Assembly: GCF_900496995.4 (NCBI RefSeq) | Contig: NC_044009.1 | Coordinates: 35,549,505-35,613,504 of the forward strand | Length of the DNA stretch: 64,000 nt | Direction of reading: 5' to 3' | DNA from: Aquila chrysaetos chrysaetos | Lineage: Eukaryota > Chordata > Aves > Accipitriformes > Accipitridae | Shown here: piece by piece, positions 1 to 12,000 of the stretch | How the letters are laid out: the number at the start of each line of letters is the position of its first letter | How positions within the stretch are numbered: position 1 is the first letter of the stretch | Position numbers and translations under genes: made by a program | Notes under the pieces: generated by a model | The model's input: the letters and a program-made list of their open reading frames with translations, nothing else | Databases searched by the model: none | Told to the model about the DNA's origin: nothing

Positions 1-3000
1 CGGTGAGGGTGCCGAGCCGGGGACCCCCACCTGGAAGCCGGCTGTCCCCAGAGGCCAGCCAGGACGTCGCGCCACGGCACTGAGTCCGGCTGTGCTCCAG
101 CCCCGGCAGCTCGCCTGGAGAGGGGTCTGCAGGATGCACGGGTGCGGGATGGTGAGGACGCGCGGTTCTCCCTGGAGCTGTCGGCTGCGGTGCATGGCAC
201 CTGGATCTTCAACGGTGCCAGGCTGGGCGAGGAGGAGGAGGAGGCGGGCGGCCGGTGCAGCGTGCGGCGCCACGGGACGGAGCACTCGCTGCTGATCCGG
301 GGAGTGCGGCTGGCCGACAGCGGGGCCCAGGTCACCTTCGTGTCCGGTGGCGTGCGGGACTCGGCCACGCTGCACGTGCAAGGTGAGTGGGGCGCTCGCC
401 CAGAGGTCCTGCCAGAAGAGCAGCAGGGGCTCTCATGCTGGGGGATGCTTCTCACCCCTCCACGATGTCTCCCAGCTCCTCAGGTCTGCATTGCCCCGGT
501 GCCCGAGGCCGAGCGGCTCCGGGAGGTGCCAGAGGGGCTGCCCGTACTGCTGGAGTGCCAGGTGTCCCCCCCGGGTGCCTCCGTCTGCTGGCTGAAGGAT
601 GGCGAGGCCGTGCCCCCGGACGATGTTATTGCACTGCAGGCGGAGGGCTGCGTGCGGAGGCTGCTCCTCCGCTCGGCAGGTCCCTCGGACACCGGCGTGT
701 ACACCTGTGATGCTGGGGATGATGCTGTGAGCTTTGTGGTGACCGTGACCGGTGAGCTGGGGACTGTGTGCGGGAGCCTGGACCCCACCTCCTGACAGTG
801 CTCCTGACCCTCTTCTTGCCCCATTATGGGGCTGACAGCTGCTGTCAGTCGGGTGCCTGTGCTGAGCCCCGCGTTATCCCTGGCAGAGGCACCGGTGAGG
901 ATCGTCAGCTCGAACGAGGAAGCCCCCCATGCCTACGCGGCAGGGCAGCGCGTGGAGCTGTGGTGCCAGCTGTCCCGCCCGGCGGCCCCGGTGCGCTGGT
1001 ACAAGGACGGGGAGGAGGTGGAGGCGGGCGAGAGCCTGGTGCTGGAGCAGGAGGGGCCGTGGCGCCGGCTGGTGCTGCCCTGTGCCCGGCCGCAGGACGC
1101 GGGAGAGTTTGTCTGCGATGCCGGAGGGGACTCCGTCTTCTACACCGTCACTGTGGCAGGTGGGCGCGATGCAGGCGGGTTGGCGGGGTCAAATCTTGGG
1201 GGGCTTTCTTTGGTGGTGCAGGGTGCCACAGCATGTGTCGCTGTCACTTGCTGCTCTGGGGTTGGGGATGCTCCTCAGAGATGCTCTTGGCAGGTCCTCA
1301 TCACAGCAGGTCGGGCAGGTGGGGTCTTTGCAGCAGCTCTGGTGCGCAAAACCACGCAGACTGACTGGCAAAGGGGACAGCTCACTCTGCTGGTCTGAAA
1401 CGCTTGGGTGCCCAAGGGCTGGCACCCAGCACCCCCACACCGGGTGTTTGCTGGAGCTCTCCCACGATCAGTAAACAAGCCCTCCTCTGAGTTCCTAAAA
1501 ATAGTGGGTACGAGTGCCCAGCACCTGGCGTGGGGTGACTCACGGTTGGACATCACTCTGAGGGACGGTGTTAACTGCTGACCTGAAAATTAGCAGTTGC
1601 CTGGATACCGACGATTGGGTGGTGTTTGCTGGGTGCGAGCGGGGGACGGCATCCCATGGTGGCTGCCCCAGCCATGGAGCGGCTGCTGGCGTCTCCAGCC
1701 GGCAGAGGATAATGAAAGCTGAAAGCAAGTGAAAGACTTCCCCTTGCTGGCCCCGAAACCCACAATCCCGCAACCACAGGAAGGCGACCGGGGGCAGAGC
1801 TAAAGCCTGGTTAAAAGGCTCCGTGACCACAGCAGTAAAGCCTCTCCACGATGTTAATACGTGGCAAAGGGCCAGAGTCGATGGCAGAGGATGTAGGAAT
1901 GAAGATGGGATGAGTGCTAAGAGATGCTGGAAGTCAGTGAAGTGGTGACTGCTGGGAGGGTGAAGAAGGGAGGGGGTTTTGTGTGATAAAGGCAAAATTG
2001 CCAGTGAGAAGGACATGCAGCGTGGGCTTTGGGCAGAGGCAGGAGGCATCGTCCGCCCTGCAGGGGTGCGGGGCATGGAGAGCTTGGCTTCCCTAGGGTG
2101 GGAGGGGGGAACACCATCTGCTGAAGCTCAGCCTTTCGGCTGAGCAGCTTTGCATCACTTCGGCAGAAGGGTCTTAGAGAGGCTGGCTCAGTGCGATCAG
2201 GATTTGGCCATCGGTGTCACCGGCAGGGCTGGGGGTGGGTGCCGGGAGGCTCAGGCTGGCACCTCTCCGGCATGAGTGCCGGGCTGGCTGCTGCAGTCAG
2301 CGCTGGTGTGGCACGCCTGGGTTTCCCCGAGGCATCCCAGCTATCCCCCATGGACTGCTGCGGCACGGAGCCCTCCTGCCTGAAGCCCGGCCACCCCCGC
2401 GTGCCTCTGGGTTTTCCGGCAGCTGCCGAACGCCGGGGCTCCCTCGGAGCCGGCGGCGGGGCTGGGGCCAGAGCGGTGCTGCCCGCCGAGGGCTGGCACA
2501 TCGCCCCCTCCTCGCTTCAGTGCCGTTCAACATCTCCAGCTGTACTTCAGCGATGTGATTGCTTTTAGCAGGCCCAGGGAGACAGGCAGCCGCCGAGCGT
2601 TTGATCAGGGAGCCGGGCGGATGCAGGCTCAGCGTGGTGCAGGTTGAATGCTGCAAACTGGCTCCGTGCCGCTTTCGTGCGCTGCAGGGCTGCGGTGTGC
2701 TGCTGAGCCTGGGCATCGCGGCTGGAAACTGTCTGGGAAGTTTGCAGTCCGGATGCCCAGCACGGGGCAGCTGCGGGCCGTGAGAAGGGCAGGTCGCTGC
2801 TTGGCCTCCAGCGTGCTCTGGTGCCGGCTGTGCCCTGTGCCCGCCTGGAGCCGCGGGCTTGCTGAGCACCCATGGCAGAGTCCAGGCCAGCTACGGCCCG
2901 CTGCAATGTGCGTGGCCGGGCAGGCGGTGTTGGCTGCTGCAGGCAGGGGCCACATCCTGACCTTCTTCCAGGAGACAGGAGGGTTGGTCACCTATAGCTT

Positions 3001-6000
3001 GTACTGGGAGCCCCTCTGCCTTTAGAGATTCCATTCAAGTCAGGGGGGGAGATGTGAGCAGTGCCACACATTTCGTATGTAACCCATTAACGGTGGCATT
3101 TAGCGAGCACTGCAATCTGGCATGGGGTCCCGGGTCCCCGTGAGCTGGAGGGATGGGGCCGCTGGCTGCAAGCGAGCCACACGCCTGTGCCACAGTGTTG
3201 GTAAATGCCAAGGCTGAGCTGAGACAGAAGCACCAGCTGGAACCCGGTGGCCTCCGAAATGGGGAGACAGGCAGAGGGGTGGGCATCCTCTGGTAGGGCA
3301 GCCACAGGGGCTGGTGCTGGCACCACAGACGGCAATTGGCAGTGCTGGGGCTTGCTAACAAGGCACTTGCCTGCTCGCATCCCCCCTCCACATCGCTCAG
3401 CTCTGTCCTGGGGCAGAGCAGGGCAGGTACCGTGGGAGCGAGGGGACGGCACCAATTTACGGCCAGCTGGAAGCCGGATGGTCCTCCTGGGTGCGATGGG
3501 TGAGAAGAGGGAGCCCCAGCCAGGGCAGCCCAGCCGCTTGTGCTATGCGGGGTGTGGATGAGGTGGTGCCTTCCAACCTTAAAGCCAACGAGCCGGTGAA
3601 GCCATCGCTCTACGCAGGGCTGTGACTGCCACCATCACCTACTCTGGTCTTTACATCCCGGCTGAGTCCCGTGTCTCTCCCAGCAGAGGCACCGGTGAGG
3701 ATCGTCAGCTCGAACGAGGAAACCCCCCATGCCTACGCGGCCGGGCAGCGCGTGGAGCTGTGGTGCCAGCTGTCCCGCCCGGCGGCCCCGGTGCGCTGGT
3801 ACAAGGACGGGGAGGAGGTGGAGGCGGGCGAGAGCCTGGTGCTGGAGCAGGAGGGGCCGTGGCGCCGGCTGGTGCTGCCCTGTGCCCGGCCGCAGGACGC
3901 GGGAGAGTTTGTCTGCGATGCCGGAGGGGACTCCGTCTTCTACACCGTCACTGTGGCAGGTGGGTGCAAAGCACAGCGACGGCCCTCTGCCCCTTCTCCC
4001 TCTGTCCTGGCTCCCTGCTCACGCTGCCGTTCCACAGGCAGCTGCAGCACCTCAGCTGCCCCTCGCCTCCTCGTGAGCGGCTCCTTGCCCGTGCCCCTGG
4101 GCTGGAGGGGGATGCGGGCAGGGGCAGGTCAGCTGCTCTGTCTCCTCCTGGAGCCCTGTGCCACGCTGCCTGCCCATGGGTTATGCCACCTCACACCCCA
4201 GCCCTGGTGCTCCCTCGCCTTTCGGCTACCAGCGCTGCAGGGCTGGGACGATCCCGGCCGCAGCCCCAGGGCAGGTAGGATGGAGGCCAAGCGACACAGG
4301 GTCTTGGTCCTCTCAGCCCCGCAGGTCCGCATTGCCCCGGTGCCCAAAGCACAGCAGCTCCGGGAGGTGCTGGTGGGGCTGACTGTGCTGCTGGAGTGCC
4401 AGGTGTCCCCCCCAGACGCCCCTGTCCGCTGGCTGAAGGACGGCGAGGCCGTGGTCCCGACCGAGGTCCTGGCCATCCACTCAGAGGGATGCTCGCGGAG
4501 GCTGCGCATCCCCGCAGCCGCGGCATCCGACTCGGGGATGTACACCTGCGATGCCGGGGACCATGCCACCAGCTTCAGGGTGACCGTCAGCGGTGAGCTG
4601 CCCGGGGGTTGCCTGTCCTCATGTGGGGCTCACCTAGTACAGCAGCTGAGCCCCTGCCATGTGTCCCCCGGCAGAGGCACCGGTGAGGATCGTCAGCTCG
4701 AACGAGGAAGCCCCCCATGCCTACGTAGTGGCCGGGCAGCGCGTGGAGCTGTGGTGCCAGCTGTCCCACCCGGCGGCCCCGGTGCGCTGGTACAAGGACG
4801 GGGAGGAGGTGGAGGCGGGCGAGAGCCTGGTGCTGGAGCAGGAGGGGCCGTGGCGCCAGCTGGTGCTGCCCTGTGCCCGGCTGCAGGACGCGGGGGAGTT
4901 CATCTGTGATGCCAGGGATGCGTCTGTCTCTTACCACGTCGTGGTGGCAGGTTGGTGGCACAGCAGGGGTGCCCTTGGAAGGGCAGCGCTGCCCTGGCTC
5001 TGTGCCGTGGTGTCCCCAGCCCTGCTCCCTGCCCTCAGCATCGCAGAGGAGGGAGTGTGGCTGCATCACCCTGGGGCTGGTGGGTGCCCCCCTCCAGCCA
5101 TGCTGGGCTGGGACTGCGCGCCCGCCGCCCCTGCCCTCAAGCAGCTCCTGCCCCTTTGCACTGGGGTGAGAGGCTGTAGCATCTGTGCAGCCCCACGGGG
5201 ACAGGGACACAGGTGACTGTAAGCAGGGACAGCAGAGCCAGGAGCGGTGCAGAGAGCAGGTCTCACGCTCTTCCTCCACATCCCCGGCAGAGCCACCAGT
5301 GAGGATCCTGCACCCTCCGCAGCGCTCGCTGGAGCTGCCGGTGCAGGCACCAGGGCGCGTGGAGCTGCGGTGCGAGCTCTCTGTGCCAGAGGCTCCCGTG
5401 CGCTGGTTCAAGGACGGGCTGGAGGTGGACGAGACCGACAACCTGCTGCTGCTGGCGGAGGGGGCCTGGCGCTGCCTCCTCATCCCCCGGAGCAGCGCAG
5501 AGGACACAGGCGAGTACATCTGCGAGAGCAAGGATGAGGCCGTCTCCTTTGACGTCAAGGTGTCAGGTCAGTGGGGACTCAGGAGCGGGGACACACTGAC
5601 AGGGCTCCGGCCACGGGGTCTTTCCCAGCCTGGGCGAGGGGGACCGGCTCCTCTGTAGTGGCGGAGCCGGTGGGTTCCCACCCCCCAGGTGCCGGGCCAC
5701 CCAGCGCGGGTGCTCGCCTGAGGCTGGCAGCAGAGGCGTCCCCGGGGCCGTGTTGTCCCCGCGCTGCTTTGCGTCACGGCCACACCGTCCTCGCAGAGCC
5801 GCCGGTGCGGATCCTGCAGCCCCGCAGACCTCCTCCTGTCGTGACGGTGTCCCCGGGGGAGACGGTGACGCTGGGCTGCGAGCTGTCCCGCGCGGATGCG
5901 CCTGTGCGCTGGGCCAAGGAGGGTGTCAGGCTGGAGGCTGGGGGCAGCCTGGTCCTGGAGGAGGAGGGTGCCCACCGCCGCCTGCTCATCCCCGCGGCCC

Positions 6001-9000
6001 GAGCCGAGCACTCCGGAAAATACATCTGCGATGCCGCCGATGACACGGTGACCTTCACCGTCCAAGTGTTGGGTGAGCAAGAGGCTGGGGGAGAGCCTGG
6101 TGGGGGATACTGGATGCACGGACCCCAGAGACCCCAGCTCCTTTGGTGTTGGGTGCTGCAGACCCGCCGGTCAGGATCCTGGAGAGGGACGTCCTGCCGA
6201 CCCGCCGGCATTGCTGGGCCATGGAGGACCTGGTGCTGGAGGTGCACCTCTCGCACGCCCACGGGGAGGTGAAGTGGTACAAGGACGGGGAGAAGCTGCA
6301 GGACACGGGGCGCGTGCGCCTGGAGGAGGACGGGGCGCGCCGCTCCCTCGTCATCCTGGGCGCCACGGGCAGGGACGCAGGGGAGTATCTCTGCGACACC
6401 GGCGACGACAGCATCGTCTTCTTCGTCACCGTGGAAGGTGAGCGGGAGGTCCCGGGGGGGACAGCCAGCAGGGCGAGGGCCGAGGTGGGTCCCTGGCTGC
6501 TGCCAGGCTGGTGTGGCGCTGGGCTGGGTGGCAGTGGGCACGAGGAGGCTGGTGGGGGAGACGCGGGGAGCGGGCTGCACCCACGCAGGCGCTCTGTGGA
6601 AACCCCTGCGCTGCCTGGCCGCAGCCAGAGGAGGTCCAGGCAGATCTGGCCGTTGCAGCATCCAGCATAGGCTGCTGCTCTCGTGGTGACAGCCTGCCTC
6701 TCCAGTCCCAGAGCCACCGGTGACCATCGTGGGCAGCATGGGCGCCGCGGAGCATCAATACTTGGTGGCCGGGGAGGACCTGGTGCTGGCTTATGAGCTC
6801 TCCCGTCCCGACGCCACTGTGCGCTGGCTCCGGGACGGCCAGGAGGTGCAGCCGGGTGAGCGGGTGCAGGTCGAGGCCCGTGGCGTGCTGCGGCAGCTCA
6901 CCGTCCGTGGAGTGCAGCCCAGCGACTCGGGGTGCTACATCTGCGACGCCGCCAGCGACCGCGTGGTGATGAATGTGGAGGTGTCGGGTGAGCTAGCAGG
7001 AGCTCAGTGCCCCAGGGACCCCCCAGCACGGTGGGATCGTGCCACAGCCCTGGGCGGGGGGAGGGGACGTCTCTGTGACCCCGCTGATGGCCAAGGCCAG
7101 GGTGGCAGCGTGGCAGCGGAGGTCGGGACCCCTGTCCCCGACCCCGCAGGAGCCGTTGGTCGGAAAGGGACATGTCAGGGTCATGGTGAGATATGTCCCT
7201 CCCGCCTCCCCCAGCCAGGGGCTGGTTAAATTTAGCCTTGGCTGGCTCCCAGGCGCCGCTCCTCCTGCTTTGGCTGCCAAGGGCTGAGCTCAGCCTGGAC
7301 CCTTATCAGCTGAAGATGGAGGGCTGGGGCAGGGTGGGAGAGGGCCTGGCACAGGCAGGTGTTCCAGCTCCCCAGCAAGGTGCTCGGTATGGGGGACGCA
7401 CCAAAATTAAGGGCCCCAACCTGGCAGCTGAGCTGCCTGTGCAGGGAGGGATGCAGGAGCGACGGGCTCTGCCGCCATCCCTGACTTGGGCCCCTTTCCC
7501 GAGGGGACCCTGAGCTGCCAGATGCCGCCAGCCGGCACACCTGCCCCTCCGGGACCCCAGGCTGGTCCCACCGGGACCCCCAGCTGGTCCCACCGTGACC
7601 CCCAGCCAACCGCACAGCCCTCCTGCCCCGTGGTGACTCACCGTGGGCATTGCCACCTCTCCGCTCGCAGCGGTCCCGTCCCTGCGCTGCCCCGCACCAC
7701 GGGGACACCCCTGAGCCCTGCCTTGTGTCCCGCGCCCCCCAGCCCAGCCCGTGCGCATTGTCAACAAGGAGGAAGCGCAGAGCCCGCTGGAGGTGCTGGA
7801 GGGGGACAGCGTGACGCTGGTGGCCCGGCTGTCCCCGGAGACGGCAGCCGTGCAGTGGCAGAAGGACGGACAGACGCTGCGCTCGGGCGGGCGGCTGCTG
7901 GTGTGCAGCGAGGGCCCCGTGCGCAGCCTCACCATCAAGCAAGCGGAGCTGGGTGACGGCGGCATCTTCCTCTGCGATGCTGGTGACGATGAGGTGCATT
8001 TCACGCTGCACGTGAAAGGTGAGCCTGGAGGTGTCCCTCACCCATGCCGGGGGGGGGGACGGGAGCTGTCCCCTGCCCCGCGCTGGGATGCTTCACGCCC
8101 CCATCCCACGCTGGTGCCGCCGGAGGGGACACGGCTGAGCCCGGTTCTTCCCCGGCACAGAGGCGCCCGTGCTGTTCGTGAACAAACGGGAGGAGCGGGA
8201 GAAGCTGCTGGTGCTGGAGGGTGGCAGCGCCGTGCTGTCCGCCGTCGCCTCCACGGAGCGAGCCGACGTCACCTGGCTGGGCCCGCGGCAGGCGGCGGTG
8301 GCCGGCGAGCGCTGCGAGCTGCGGCGGGACGGCCGCGTGCACAGCCTCGTCCTCTGCAACGCGGCCAAGGAGGACGCCGGCGTCTACACCTGCCTCTCCC
8401 CCCACGACCAGATGCAGTTCGACGTGAGCGTCCGAGGTGGGTGGCGGGGGGGGCGGGGGGGGCAGTGGGGGTGCCTGGGACGTGTCCCCCCCCCCCGTGG
8501 CGGCGGTGGGTGCCGACACGGGGGGTTTGGCCGTGCAGAGCTGCGGGTGAAGTTCCTGCGCGGGCTGTCGGACGTGCGTGCGCGGCAGGGCGAGCGGGCG
8601 GTGCTGTGGTGCGAGCTCTGCAAGGCGCGGGGCGACGTGGTGTGGCGGAAGGACGGGCGGGTGCTGGTGCCCGGCCCCCGCCGGCAGATGATGGCGGAGG
8701 GGCGAGAGCGCTCGCTGGTGCTGAGCCGCGTGGAGCCCGAGGACGCCGGCGAGTACTGCTGCGAGTCCAACGACGACAAGACGCTGGCGATGCTGACGGT
8801 GCAGGGTGAGCTGTGCCCGAGGCTCGGCCGCCTCCCCGGGGAGCCCTGTGCCACAAGGGCGGTGGGGAAGTTGGGCATGGCGGTGGCGGGGGGGGGCGGC
8901 GCGGGGACGCTCAGCGGCTCTGCAGGACGGGAGGTCCCCAGCGCTGTGCCCTGATGCCCCGGTTGTAGTCCCCAGGGTGGTGGAGATCATCACGGAGCTG

Positions 9001-12000
9001 CAGAGCCTGACGGTGCTGGAGGGCGAGGACGCCACCTTCAAGTGCCTGGTGTCCCCCGAGGATGTGGCCGTGACCTGGCAGCTGAACGGCCAGCCCACGG
9101 TCCCTGGCAAGCGGCTGCTGGTGACGAGGAGCGGGCTGTGCCACAGCCTTACCCTCCAGCAGTGCCAGCTGGGCGACGCGGGCACCGTGACGGCCAACGC
9201 CGAGGGGCTGGTGAGCGCGGCCCGGCTGAGCGTGCAAGGTGAGGGGGAAGGAGCCGGCCGGGGCGCAGCCCAGGGCGCAGCCCTGGGGCCGGCCACTGAC
9301 CCGGCACACGGGCCGCGCAGAGGCGCAGGTGCTGTTTGTGCGGAAGCTGCGGGACGTGGTGGCGGAGGAGCAGGGGGACGTGTGCCTGGAGGTGGAGGTG
9401 AGCCACGAGGCCGCCGAGGTGCAGTGGCTGAAGCAGGGCGTCCTCCTCCAGCCGGGCAGCAAGTACCAGCTGCAGGAGTCAGGGTGCCGGCGCACCCTCA
9501 CCATCCACTGCCTCGGCCCCGGCGACCGCGGCACCTACCGCTGCGAGAGCCTGCACGACCGCACTCAGGCCAAACTCTGTGTGGAGCGTGAGTACCGTGC
9601 TGGGGACAGGAACGGGGATGGGAAGGGATGGGGATGGGGATGGGGACGGGGAGGGCACCTGCCTGCTGCAACCGTGCTGCAGGCTGGAGGAGGGAGCGTG
9701 GGCAGAGCTGGTACTTGGCTGGAAGGGGTGGTCGAGCAGAGGGGTGAGCGTGGGGGTCAGGGATGGGCAGGGGTGGGAGCCTGGTAAAAAGGGCTGGATT
9801 TAGGGGATCACTTCAGCAAGCACAGACTGGGGAGCCGGGGGCTGTGAGGTGGAGCAGGCACCCACTCGCGGACATGGGTCCCTTGCAGCCCGGAAGGTGT
9901 CGATCCGGACACCGCTGGCAGATGTGGAGACCTTTGAGAAGGAGACGGCCACCTTCCACCTGGAGCTGTCTCACCCTGGTGTGCCCGGGGTCTGGACACG
10001 GGATGGCATCCGGGTGAAGCCCAGCAGCACATGCCGGATCAGTGCCACGGGCTGCGGGCACAGCCTGACGCTGGAGGGGCTGGCACTGGAGGACTCAGGC
10101 ACCGTCACCTTCACCACTGACAACCTGCGCTGCAGTGCCCGCCTGCTTGTGCGGGGTACGGTCACCAGGCAGGCTCGGGGGGGGGTACATGGCACCAGTG
10201 CTGCCTCTTCTGCAGCCATTCAGTCCCAGGGGAGATGCCAGGGCTCAGCTGGGCCACTCCAGGCACGTGCTGGCAAGTGTCCCCCTGTCCCCTGGGAGGA
10301 GATGTGAGCTGAGCAGTGGGGAGCCCCCGGCCAGGGTCTGGGTGCAGAACCAGCTGGGACACCCGCGATGAGTGCTTGCCCATGGTGGTGCCCCGGGAAC
10401 TGCCACCCTTGCCCCATGCTGAGATGCCCTGGGCACAGCTCCCCATCGCCGCAGCCCCAAGCCCACGTCTTTCTCCTACCAAACCTTCCTGCCCTCTGTC
10501 CTCCCCCCGCAGAGCCTCCAGTCACTATGGTGAGGGTCCCGCGGGACCTGGGGGTTCCGGAGACGGGGGTCGCCAGCTTTGAGTGCGAGCTGTCTCGCCC
10601 CAGTGCGGAGGTGAAGTGGTTCAAGGTGAGGGTTCGCCCCAATTGCCTCCAGCAGTGCCCAGCCGCATCCTCCTCCCCGTTTCACCCCCCCCGGCTGCTG
10701 CCGTCCCTGCTGGGGCTGCAGGCAGCGGAACGGGGGGCAAAGCAGTGGCGTGCTGCCTGCTCGCACCCCTGAGCATGCTCTCCCCGGGCAGGACGGGCAG
10801 GAGCTGCGGCCGGGGCCCAACTGCCGCATCTACTCAGCGGGTCGGCGCCGCGTCCTGCAGCTGAGCCGCTGCGAGCTGGCCGACGCCGGCATCTACACCT
10901 GCGACGCGGGCGACTGCCGGGCCTCCGCCACGCTGCACGTCCAGGGTACAGCCACCCAGCTCCCGGGGGCACGCGCACCCCCCAAACCCTGCGCCACCCG
11001 CTCCCCCTCGCCCTTGGCCGCCCTGGCACCCTGCCCCTCGCCCACAGAGCGCCAGGTCCGCATCGTGCAGGACCTGCAGGACACCCAGGTGCGGGAGGGT
11101 GACAACGCCGTCTTCACCTGTGAGGCATCGCACGGGGACGTGAAGGGCGAGTGGTTCCGGGACGGGGAGAAAATCAAGGTCTCCGGCACTGTGAAGATAC
11201 GGCAAGAAGGTGGGGGTGCAGGCAGCCCCACACCTGGTTTGGGGCTGGGAGGGGGTGAATTCAAGCAAAGGGGAGTTTGTGTGGACAAAGGGGGGGGGTC
11301 TCTGCACCCCGCCTGCCATGGGCGCCCATCACCATCCCCTTGAGCCAGCCTCTCCCTCCCCAGGGACCCGGCATTTCTTGCTGCTCTGCGGCGTGCGCCC
11401 TGAGGATGCGGGACTCATCCGCTTCGCAGCTGGGATGGCCGTCTCGGAGGCCAGCCTGCGGGTGGAAGGTACTGGCACGGGGTGCGAGAGCTGGCTGGGC
11501 TCCAGCACCAGGGCTGGGGTGCACCAGGGTCAGCTCGTGGGGTCCCCACGGGAGCCCGCTCACCCCATGATGCTGACGGCTCCCCCCTGCCCGCCAGCGC
11601 TGCCCATCCGGATCGTGAAGCCGCTGCGGGACAAGACAGTGCTGGCGCGGCACAAGGCAACACTGGAGTGCACCGTGTCCCACGCCCGGGGCCGGGTGCG
11701 CTGGCTCCGCGGGGACACCGAGATCTTTGCCGGTGACAAGTACGAGATCTGCAATCTGGACTGCTACCGCACGCTCATCATCCACCGCGTGGGCCCCGAG
11801 GACGAGGACTCATACACCTGTGACGCCTTCGATGACCGCTCCACTGCCCGGCTCCTCGTGGAGGGTGAGGGGGCACCCTGAGGAGCACCACGGGGGGCTG
11901 GTGGTGGCACCATGCCTCGCAGCAGAGGGACACCAGGGTCCCTGTCCCCACGCCCCACTGCTTGCAAGGGTCTGAGCGCTGGGGTGGGGGGAGCAGGCTG

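Noticed and set aside
2124-2150. Small hairpin (CTCAGCC-TTTC-GGCTGAG with outer AAGCT/AGCTT) in the long OBSL1 intron
   Set aside because: The perfect stem is only 7 bp plus a bulged outer part, too short for a microRNA precursor; chance is likely in GC-rich DNA.
3545-3600. Possible CR1 3' end (CCTTCCAACCTTAAAG) before OBSL1 exon 4
   Set aside because: Only about 16 bases resemble the family; that is not enough to call an element.
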